A stretch of DNA of 14,518 nt from a bacterium. GTDB taxonomy: Bacteria > Desulfobacterota > GWC2-55-46. This document shows, piece by piece, positions 7,262-12,579 of this stretch. The stretch spans positions 1-14,518 of the forward strand of contig SCQA01000168.1 in NCBI GenBank assembly GCA_004298725.1, written 5' to 3'. A model generated the notes under the pieces. The model ran no database searches. It saw only the letters and a program-made list of their open reading frames with translations, and was not told where the DNA came from. A program made the position numbers and the translations under genes. Position 1 is the stretch's first letter; each line of letters starts with the position of its first letter.

Positions 7262-7664
7262 CTGGCTCCGGTGCGCTTGCTATGTCGAGTCGTACTTTTC
7301 CGGTTTCACCTTGCAGTATAACATGAGTCTTATCTATGGCAATAACTTTTTGTCCGGTTATAATACTTCCCACGGACACTATATTTCCGTTGATTATCGC
7401 AGACGGCTTGGTTGAGTTGTAGAAGATGGCGCTCAGTTTAAGGCCGTTATGCGTTGAGGTGGCTGACACCAACGGAACGAACGGATCTTTGCCCCACGGA
7501 GCAGACGGTCGTTTGGCTCGCGGAAGCTCCGCTGTTTCAGTTATGGATTCAACTGCATGGCATAAAGACAAAGCGCGTGTAAAAGGGGCCAGTTGTAATA
7601 ACGCCGCGAGAGAGAACGTAAGCGCGGAAATTTTGGCAATGCGGGTTAAGCTGTTAACCTTCAT
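7245..7664 (-). CDS. pilP: Pilus alignment protein PilP
   Basis: PilP is a periplasmic protein that links the PilN–PilO heterodimer to the N0 domain of PilQ. This 139-residue copy has a hydrophobic N-terminus (about 9-31). After it come the conserved D-P-F-V-P-L (about 60-65) and a small beta-sandwich: L-K-L-S-A-I-F-Y, A-I-I-N-G-N-I-V-S-V-G, then V-I-L-Q. PilP is usually a lipoprotein; here the only nearby cysteine (C35) is preceded by L-S-L rather than a lipobox ending in G/A/S, so lipidation is doubtful. It is short compared with the family (about 170-180 residues). The ATG overlaps the pilO stop (ATGA), and the 3' end overlaps pilQ. Identification rests equally on the motifs and on position between pilO and pilQ. 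Confidence 0.88.
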   Translation of the reverse strand: MKVNSLTRIAKISALTFSLAALLQLAPFTRALSLCHAVESITETAELPRAKRPSAPWGKDPFVPLVSATSTHNGLKLSAIFYNSTKPSAIINGNIVSVGSIITGQKVIAIDKTHVILQGETGKVRLDIASAPEPDDEKK

Positions 7665-8272
7665 AATTTTCCGGTGGAAAGGACGTAAGCGCTTAAATAC
7701 ATTTGCGCCGTAAGCACGCCTTTGCCGTCATCTTTTGTTTCAATAAGAAAATTGTCCACTATCATCACGCGTTGCAGGTTTTCAAGCCTTTCAAGATACT
7801 CGCCAAAAGAATGAAAACGCGCCTCAAGGGTAATCTGGAACGGAAGCCTGATGAGGTCGCCTTTTTCCTCCATCGGCATGGGTTTGACGGAAAGTATGCG
7901 CACTCCGCCGTATGTGTCGTAACCGGCGATTTCAGCGAGAATTTTCGAGACACGTTTTTTGGACGGAAGTTTTTCACCAAGATTTTTTATTTTTTCATCG
8001 GCTTTTTTAAGCGCGGCCACCGCGTTGTCGACGTTTTTTTTCAGGCCTTCAGACGCCTCTATTTCAGCCTTTATCCGGTCGATGTCGGCATGGGCCGCTT
8101 GCAAATCTCTTTCAACCTGTTGGCTTAGTTTCGCGTTACGAGGATTCAAATAAAAAAAATAAACAGCCGCGATGCCGATTAGAAAGATCAAATACGGCAC
8201 GTCTTTTCTGAACCTCTTGAAAATGGTTAAGTCAATATTACTAAAAAGATTTTTTATGTCAGTTTTATTCAT
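7661..8272 (-). CDS. pilO: Pilus alignment protein PilO
   Basis: PilO pairs with PilN in the inner membrane and controls pilus dynamics. From the ATG at 8272 the protein has 203 residues: a short cytoplasmic tail, one membrane helix at about 25-43 (Y-L-I-F-L-I-G-I-A-A-V), a periplasmic coiled coil at about 45-105 rich in K, A and E, and a ferredoxin-like fold at the end (L-P-F-Q-I-T-L-E-A-R-F, F-G-E-Y-L-E-R-L-E-N-L). An in-frame TTG six bases upstream (8278) would place AGAG only one base from the start, whereas it is seven bases from the ATG, so I chose the ATG. The start lies within pilN and the stop within pilP, consistent with tight coupling of the alignment genes. Confidence 0.92.
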   Translation of the reverse strand: MNKTDIKNLFSNIDLTIFKRFRKDVPYLIFLIGIAAVYFFYLNPRNAKLSQQVERDLQAAHADIDRIKAEIEASEGLKKNVDNAVAALKKADEKIKNLGEKLPSKKRVSKILAEIAGYDTYGGVRILSVKPMPMEEKGDLIRLPFQITLEARFHSFGEYLERLENLQRVMIVDNFLIETKDDGKGVLTAQMYLSAYVLSTGKL

Positions 8273-8858
8273 ACGCAAGCTCTTCGGTGCGCGTAAGATT
8301 GGAGGTTATTTCAAAATCATAAATAACAGCCTTGGCAAGATCTTTTTTCTGAGAATATCCAAGCAGAACATCGTGCAGAAAACCCATGTTTTCCAGATGA
8401 AAGATAAAATCGGAAATGGCTTTGTTTGACATGGCGCTTCCCATAATTCGAATCTTCCTGACGCCGGCCTCGTCGGAAGTTGTGAAGTTTTTTAGCCAAA
8501 TGCCGGTTGGCATTTCAACGCTGAGGCGCTTAAGCACGGCTGACCACGACAGTTTTTTTTCATCAAGGCTTGCCGCGATTTCAACGCGCTTTTTCATATC
8601 TTGCTCAGTTTTTTTAAGCTCGTCAAATTTACCGTGCAGGTCAAAAAACTGCGCGTTTGCGGCGGTAAGCTGTTGTTTTTGCGCATTTATTGAACCTATC
8701 TCTTTTAACTTGGCGCCGACATTTTTGGTCTGATTCAAATACAACAAAAAGAATACGGCGATGTAAATCACCGCTGAAATCTTCACAATGAAGCGGATTC
8801 TGTTGAAACGCCATTCAAACTGGATTTCATCCGGAATTAGATTTATGCCTTTTATCAT
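8265..8858 (-). CDS. pilN: Pilus alignment protein PilN
   Basis: This 197-residue protein begins M-I-K-G-I-N-L-I-P-D-E. The cytoplasmic I-N-L-I-P motif (5-9) is the established docking peptide for the groove of PilM. A membrane helix follows at about 25-42 (F-I-V-K-I-S-A-V-I-Y-I-A), then a coiled coil rich in K and E at about 45-95. A ferredoxin-like periplasmic domain ends the protein (G-I-W-L-K-N-F, V-R-K-I-R-I-M-G-S-A). Length is normal for the family. It starts two bases after the pilM stop and overlaps pilO at its end. GAGG inside the last codons of pilM is about 11 bases upstream of the ATG, somewhat far, which suggests translation depends on ribosomes leaving pilM. Confidence 0.92.
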   Translation of the reverse strand: MIKGINLIPDEIQFEWRFNRIRFIVKISAVIYIAVFFLLYLNQTKNVGAKLKEIGSINAQKQQLTAANAQFFDLHGKFDELKKTEQDMKKRVEIAASLDEKKLSWSAVLKRLSVEMPTGIWLKNFTTSDEAGVRKIRIMGSAMSNKAISDFIFHLENMGFLHDVLLGYSQKKDLAKAVIYDFEITSNLTRTEELAYE

Positions 8859-8860
8859 CT

Positions 8861-9910
8861 TTAAATCGACCTCGAGGCAAGCCCGGCCGCCACGTTCAGA
8901 GACGGACTTGATTCTGATAGCGCAGGGCTGGCAAGTTGTTTCGGTATTTTCACCCTTTTGAACGGGTCGTGCCGGAAGGCGGATATGCCGATTGAGCGCG
9001 AAATAAATTCGTCAATCCCTTTTAACGTAGCGGTGCCGCCCGATAAAAAGAGCTTGCTTACGGCGCCTTCGCGGAACTGAGCCTGATAGTAGTCAAACGA
9101 ACGCTGAAGCTCGGCGCAAAGGCCTTCAACGGATGAAGACATCGCTTTTTTAAATTCCTCGTCAGGGGCGTTCAGTCCGTGCTCGATTTTATATTGCTCC
9201 GCTTCGGGCTGGTCTTTACGCATGGCGTCTACAAGGGCGGCGGTAAGGTCCGCTCCGCCGTAGGTTATTTCGCGGGCGAAGCACAATTTCTTTTCCTTAA
9301 ATATGGCAAGCGTGGAACGTGACTGGCCTATATCAAGCATGGCATAATTAACGCCGTGTTCCCAATCGTTATTAATGTCAAAAACAGCAAGCATGGCCAT
9401 CGGCACCGCGTCCGCGACGCGAAGCTCAAGACCGGCGGTTTTTAATATATTTGAAATTTTCTCAACGTCGCTTCTTCTTGAGCCAAAAGCAATTATAGAA
9501 ACAAGGTTTTCAGCGGACTTAGCGCTGGACCCAGCCAAAACGTAGTCGGATATCAGTTCGCTTGGAGGAAAAGATATTTCTTTGCGTATCTCCCATTTTA
9601 CCGCCTCCTTCATGTCGCGCTCAGGCATAACCGGAAGATACAGATTACGTATAAAGAGCGTATGCGGCGGCATTGCCGACGCGGCAAGACGCGGTTTAAG
9701 ATTCTTGGACCTTATTATTTCGGCTATAAGCCCTGAAACTTCCGCGTTGGTTACGCCGGTTTCAGAAGCGGCTACGGCAGATTTGTCTGCGTTAACGCTA
9801 ACCGCGGCTGTAAGAGTATAGGAACCTCTGCCGCCTTTAAACTGAACAATCTTTAAAGCGCATGAGCCGATGTCGACGCCGATAATATTTTTTTTCAGGA
9901 ATGACAGCAT
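8861..9910 (-). CDS. pilM: Pilus assembly actin-like ATPase PilM
   Basis: PilM is a cytoplasmic actin/FtsA-fold protein that binds the N-terminal tail of PilN and is thought to relay ATP state to the alignment complex. The 349 residues carry the actin-family nucleotide motifs in order: phosphate 1 at I10-G-V-D-I-G-S16, a second phosphate loop at M-L-D-I-G-Q-S-R-S-T, and the adenosine motif L-F-L-S-G-G-T-A-T-L-K-G near residue 290. There is no signal peptide or membrane helix, as expected. Length matches the family. The ATG at 9910 has only a poor Shine–Dalgarno. It follows the TPR gene by 22 bases and precedes pilN by two. Identification is firm. Confidence 0.94.
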   Translation of the reverse strand: MLSFLKKNIIGVDIGSCALKIVQFKGGRGSYTLTAAVSVNADKSAVAASETGVTNAEVSGLIAEIIRSKNLKPRLAASAMPPHTLFIRNLYLPVMPERDMKEAVKWEIRKEISFPPSELISDYVLAGSSAKSAENLVSIIAFGSRRSDVEKISNILKTAGLELRVADAVPMAMLAVFDINNDWEHGVNYAMLDIGQSRSTLAIFKEKKLCFAREITYGGADLTAALVDAMRKDQPEAEQYKIEHGLNAPDEEFKKAMSSSVEGLCAELQRSFDYYQAQFREGAVSKLFLSGGTATLKGIDEFISRSIGISAFRHDPFKRVKIPKQLASPALSESSPSLNVAAGLASRSI

Positions 9911-9932
9911 TTTTTCATTAGAGGCTCAATTA

Positions 9933-10796
9933 CTAATCTGCGATAAGAATTCCGGCTTTAATGCCCTTGAGCCTCTTTTGTATCTCCGTTGTGTTTTCTT
10001 GACGATCCCTGTCCGGTTTGGCGCTGTTTAATGAAAGGAATTTTTCGTACGCTTGTGCGGCTTCGGCGTGCCTTCTCATATATTCAAGCGACACCGCCAC
10101 GTTAAGATACGCATCAGCGTAATCTTTTCTTAATGACACTGCCTTGTTAAAAAGATCTAACGCCTTTGCGTAATCGCCTTTTTTAAGCAGAAGTACGCCG
10201 TAATTATTAAGCGCCTCCGGATAGGCTGAATTTAATTTTAAGGCTTGTTTGAAAGCGGCTTCAGCGTTCCCCTGCTCTTCAAGCCGAGAATAGGCCTGCC
10301 CGGTGTTATTGTAAAAAACGCTCTTTTTTACAGGGTCGGCAACAATGACGAGAGCGGCTTTAAATTCATCAACAGCTTCGGTGTAACGGCCTGAAGCGTA
10401 AAAACTTAAACCACGCTTGCCGCGGATTTCAACTTCTTCGTTTTCGGGCGTTGTCAAGCGCCCGGCATCTGGATGGTCCGTCTCAACCGGAGTTATTGCG
10501 GCTTTTGGATCCGCGTTTACGGCATTTACTGCCGGCGTAATTTGAGGCTGAGCTTTTGCAACCTGCGTAAGCGTTTTTACCGGAACAGTACCGTTAAATA
10601 TAACTCCGCGATATTGCATAAATACGGAAGCGACTATCAATGCCGCCGCGGCTGAGCCTATGCCGGCCACAACGGCAACCTTGCGAGAACGCCCAGGAGC
10701 GGATTGCCAGAAATTGCCGTACCCGTTACTCGTGCCGCCGGCGTTCAAGTTGGGGCTGTTTTCAACTTTTTTTAGCGCGTCATGTATAATGCTCAT
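9933..10796 (-). CDS. GspB-like N-terminus – membrane – TPR protein
   Basis: This 287-residue protein begins M-S-I-I-H-D-A-L-K-K-V-E. That short motif is typical of GspB/ExeB and related partners of GspA-type ATPases. A single membrane helix lies at about 41-61 (V-A-V-V-A-G-I-G-S-A-A-A), then a Pro/Ala-rich linker. From about 122 to 270 come three to four TPR units, the clearest being A-L-K-L-N-S-A-Y-P-E-A-L-N-N-Y-G and K-D-Y-A-D-A-Y-L-N-V-A-V-S-L-E. The topology would put the TPRs in the periplasm and the A-L-K-K motif in the cytoplasm, next to the ATPase encoded just upstream (gap 32 bases). Periplasmic TPRs resemble the place and role of pilotin or PilF/FimV-type scaffolds of PilQ, but orthology to these is not shown. 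Confidence 0.8.
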   Translation of the reverse strand: MSIIHDALKKVENSPNLNAGGTSNGYGNFWQSAPGRSRKVAVVAGIGSAAAALIVASVFMQYRGVIFNGTVPVKTLTQVAKAQPQITPAVNAVNADPKAAITPVETDHPDAGRLTTPENEEVEIRGKRGLSFYASGRYTEAVDEFKAALVIVADPVKKSVFYNNTGQAYSRLEEQGNAEAAFKQALKLNSAYPEALNNYGVLLLKKGDYAKALDLFNKAVSLRKDYADAYLNVAVSLEYMRRHAEAAQAYEKFLSLNSAKPDRDRQENTTEIQKRLKGIKAGILIAD

Positions 10797-10828
10797 GAAA
10801 AAAATACCCTGAAAAAATATGCCGCGTA

Positions 10829-11752
10829 TTAAACTTCCAATGCCCAGAGGATGCCGGCTAAAAGAAAAACAGCGAACGTCGAAAGCGCGATATATGGAAA
10901 TAGGCTGAATTTAAGCCATTTTTTCCTTACTGGAGCCGTAAGATACCCCTCTTTTGTAAGCTCTTCAATTGCTTTAGCAAACGATTCTTCATCGCAAATC
11001 TTTTTATCGTAAACATACGCGGCTGTAAGCGCCCTATCGCAAATTATATTTATTTTTCTCGGCACACCGGCTGATTTTTCATGGATGCCCGACACTACTT
11101 TGTCCGTAAACGGCATTGACGCGCCGCCGCCTGCTATAAAAAGACGCGCGCGTATATATTGAGAGGTTTCAGCTTTATCAAGGTGGTCAATATGATACCT
11201 GACGATAATCCGCTGATTAAGTTGCCTAAGTTCAGGCAGTTCCATTTTTTGCCTGAATTCAGGTTGCCCGGCAAGGACAATTTGCAAGAGTTTGGCTTTT
11301 TCCGTTTCAAGATTAGACAAAAGCCGTATCATCTCGAGCGCTTCTGCGCTTAAATTTTGCGCTTCGTCTATTATAATAGCGGCCGTGCCTCCATCAGCCG
11401 CTGTTTTGAGAAGCAATACGTTTAAAGCGTCAAGCTGGTCTTTTACGGTGTCTCCGGCAGGTTTCAGCCCAAACTCGGCCGTAATAACCTTAAGCAGTTC
11501 ATGCCCTGAAAGTAGCGGGTTAAGAATAAGCGCTGTCTCGACGTTGCCGGGCAGTTTTTCAAGAAGCGCCCTGCATATCGTCGTTTTACCCATGCCTACC
11601 TCGGCGGTAAGCATTATAAAACCTTTTCTGCTTGTTATGCCGTAAATTAGCAGGTCAAGCGCTTCCCTGTGTTTTCGTGTAAGAAAAAGAAAACGGGTGT
11701 CCGGCGTGATATTAAATGGCCCCTCTTTGAGATAAAAATATTTCTCGTACAT
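10829..11752 (-). CDS. GspA/ExeA-like AAA ATPase with C-terminal membrane helix
   Basis: This 307-residue protein begins M-Y-E-K-Y-F-Y-L-K-E-G-P-F-N-I-T-P-D, matching the ExeA/GspA family opening. Walker A is at 50-57 (A-E-V-G-M-G-K-T) and Walker B at 126-130 (I-I-I-D-E), followed by A-Q-N-L. R-Q-L-N-Q-R serves as the sensor/arginine-finger segment, and G-V-P-R-K-I-N is the typical lid motif. A hydrophobic segment at about 283-305 ends the protein. Classical ExeA has about 550 residues and continues after the membrane helix into a periplasmic peptidoglycan-binding domain used to insert the secretin ring through the wall. That part is absent here. It lies 25 bases after the MerR-like gene and ahead of the GspB-like TPR gene. 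A role in secretin assembly is inferred. Confidence 0.88.
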   Translation of the reverse strand: MYEKYFYLKEGPFNITPDTRFLFLTRKHREALDLLIYGITSRKGFIMLTAEVGMGKTTICRALLEKLPGNVETALILNPLLSGHELLKVITAEFGLKPAGDTVKDQLDALNVLLLKTAADGGTAAIIIDEAQNLSAEALEMIRLLSNLETEKAKLLQIVLAGQPEFRQKMELPELRQLNQRIIVRYHIDHLDKAETSQYIRARLFIAGGGASMPFTDKVVSGIHEKSAGVPRKINIICDRALTAAYVYDKKICDEESFAKAIEELTKEGYLTAPVRKKWLKFSLFPYIALSTFAVFLLAGILWALEV

Positions 11753-11777
11753 AATGGCGCCTGCCCCTCAAGGTGTG

Positions 11778-12014
11778 TTACATACTTTGAACGCCGAAAT
11801 CGCCCTTTGCCTTCTCAAAAGCCACTTTGTGTTTAAAACCAAGCTTTAAATACTTCCAGAGAAGCTCAACCATTTTAAGGTCGTCCCCTGTATAATCGCG
11901 CGTCTCAAGATCGCCGGCAGGCAATCTTTTGGGCTTTATATAACCCTTCTGCTCAAGGTAATAGAGCTTATGTCTTGGTATGCCTGTCTTTTCAAGTACT
12001 TCAGATGTTTTCAT
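11778..12014 (-). CDS. Small MerR-type DNA-binding protein
   Basis: At 78 residues it consists almost only of a MerR winged helix-turn-helix: helix-turn-helix K2-T-S-E-V-L-E-K-T-G-I-P-R-H-K-L-Y-Y-L-E-Q-K-G, then a wing with I-K-P-K-R and R-D-Y-T, and the second helix pair D-D-L-K-M-V-E-L-L-W-K-Y-L-K-L-G-F. The usual long dimerisation coiled coil and effector domain are missing, though the last helix (F-E-K-A-K-G) may stand in. It is the first gene after the strong promoter at 12185-12157 and directly precedes the pilus operon, so autoregulation or control of the operon is plausible. The ATG at 12014 has a weak Shine–Dalgarno. Excisionase-like proteins share this fold, but no integrase is nearby. 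Confidence 0.78.
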   Translation of the reverse strand: MKTSEVLEKTGIPRHKLYYLEQKGYIKPKRLPAGDLETRDYTGDDLKMVELLWKYLKLGFKHKVAFEKAKGDFGVQSM

Positions 12015-12045
12015 TGATAACCGCTTTTTGTTGTTACGTTTTTCA

Positions 12046-12077
12046 CATGGAAATATATACGTATTTCTAATTCCATG
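12046..12077. promoter_or_regulatory. Inverted repeat in the leader of the pilus operon, possible operator
   Basis: CATGGAA (12046-12052) and TTCCATG (12071-12077) are perfect seven-base arms around an 18-base centre that holds a further palindrome, ATACGTAT. It lies about 30-60 bases upstream of the MerR-like start codon, downstream of the predicted promoter. MerR regulators bind dyads, but usually between -35 and -10, so the regulator could be another protein. An RNA hairpin is also possible. Confidence 0.4.
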
Positions 12078-12156
12078 CAGATTAATTAAAGCTACTTATT
12101 TCTAAAATCGTATTTAAGAACAAAAAAGTGTATGATTATAGATTTATTTTTCTATA

Positions 12157-12185
12157 GTTATAAACTAAAAAAAAAAATCTGTCAA
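12157..12185 (-). promoter_or_regulatory. Strong sigma-70-type promoter of the pilus operon with T11 in its spacer
   Basis: TTGACA (12185-12180) matches the -35 consensus fully and TATAAC (12162-12157) matches the -10 at five of six positions. The spacer is exactly 17 bases, reading GA, eleven T, then AGTT. A second TTGACA stands 16 bases further upstream (12201-12196). The predicted start near 12150 gives a leader of about 135 bases before the MerR-like gene. No other promoter of this quality appears before the nine co-directional genes that follow. Confidence 0.7.
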
Positions 12186-12288
12186 GCTAAAAATTTGTCA
12201 AAAATGTTAAAAGTATATTCTTCTTTTAAACGATAGGTTTTTGAGTGCAGTGCGCGGAAAAATTTGCCGGAAAAAGAGTGTTTGACAT

Positions 12289-12327
12289 AAAAAAACTTTT
12301 GGAAACTCTGATTATCCAACTCCAAAG
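12289..12327 (-). terminator. Possible intrinsic terminator upstream of the pilus operon promoter
   Basis: On the minus strand CTTTGGA (12327-12321) can pair with TCCAAAAG (12303-12296), one base bulged, and is followed directly by seven T (12295-12289). The stem is short with a 17-base loop. It would end readthrough from the surface-protein gene before the operon promoter. Confidence 0.35.
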
Positions 12328-12463
12328 AATTAATCTCTTACATTTTTAAAAAGTGACCTTTGCAGAACTCTTTTTTTGTTTTACCTCCTTATATGGGGAA
12401 CTTCAATTTTTTCCTCTCTAATTGCTGTAGAGTACATAGGAATGGGTGGAATTTTTACTATTA

Positions 12464-12499
12464 GTCGTGCCGTCAGGAGTAAAATCCTGACGGCACGAC
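12464..12499. repeat. Perfect hairpin with 15-bp arms
   Basis: GTCGTGCCGTCAGGA (12464-12478) and its exact complement TCCTGACGGCACGAC (12485-12499) flank a six-base centre GTAAAA. The stem is GC-rich within an AT-rich region, and no U-run follows on either strand. It lies 77 bases beyond the stop of the surface-protein gene. It could be a terminator-like or stabilising stem, a dispersed extragenic palindrome, or a recombinase or protein binding site. Confidence 0.8.
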
Positions 12500-12534
12500 C
12501 ATGAATTGCTTGCACTGTATTCTGAAAAGTAAAC

Positions 12535-12579
12535 TTATGGGTGACTCTAAAAATTAGGAATTTTTAGAGGTGCCCTTAT
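12535..12579. mobile_element. Miniature inverted-repeat element (37 bp) flanked by TTAT, possible insertion-sequence remnant
   Basis: GGGTGACTCTAAAAATT (12539-12555) and AATTTTTAGAGGTGCCC (12559-12575) are inverted repeats of 17 bases with three mismatches, separated by AGG. The pair is bounded on both sides by TTAT (12535-12538 and 12576-12579). This looks like two insertion-sequence ends joined back to back with a four-base target duplication. The right-hand TTAT overlaps the TAA stop of the surface-protein gene. The inner 11-bp perfect stem could also act as a terminator for that gene, which is the main alternative. Confidence 0.4.

Larger units (their letters stand above)
12015..12575. 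other. AT-rich non-coding region between surface-protein gene and pilus operon
   Basis: These 561 bases hold no credible gene on either strand; the longest open stretches are about 20 codons without ribosome sites. The block is markedly more AT-rich than the genes on both sides. From right to left it contains a miniature inverted-repeat element, a perfect hairpin with 15-bp arms, an orphan Shine–Dalgarno-like AAGGAGGT (12390-12383, minus), a possible terminator, the operon promoter and a leader with an inverted repeat. These are listed separately. Confidence 0.7.

Noticed and set aside
8273..8278. TTG at 8278 as the start of pilO
   Set aside because: The AGAG ribosome site would be one base away; the ATG at 8272 has proper spacing.
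12282..12310. Plus-strand TTGACA at 12282-12287 as a promoter
   Set aside because: No -10-like sequence occurs at 16-18 bases, and no plus-strand gene follows.
12383..12390. Strong Shine–Dalgarno-like AAGGAGGT on the minus strand in the intergenic region
   Set aside because: No ATG, GTG or TTG lies within about 12 bases downstream, and the next ATG is followed at once by a stop, so no gene is supported.
12393..12503. Two tiny plus-strand frames of about 20 codons (starts at 12393 and 12444)
   Set aside because: No ribosome site at workable spacing; one runs through the perfect hairpin.
12015..12575. CRISPR array, tRNA or known riboswitch in the AT-rich gap
   Set aside because: There are no regularly spaced direct repeats, no cloverleaf with an anticodon arm, and no recognised aptamer core.
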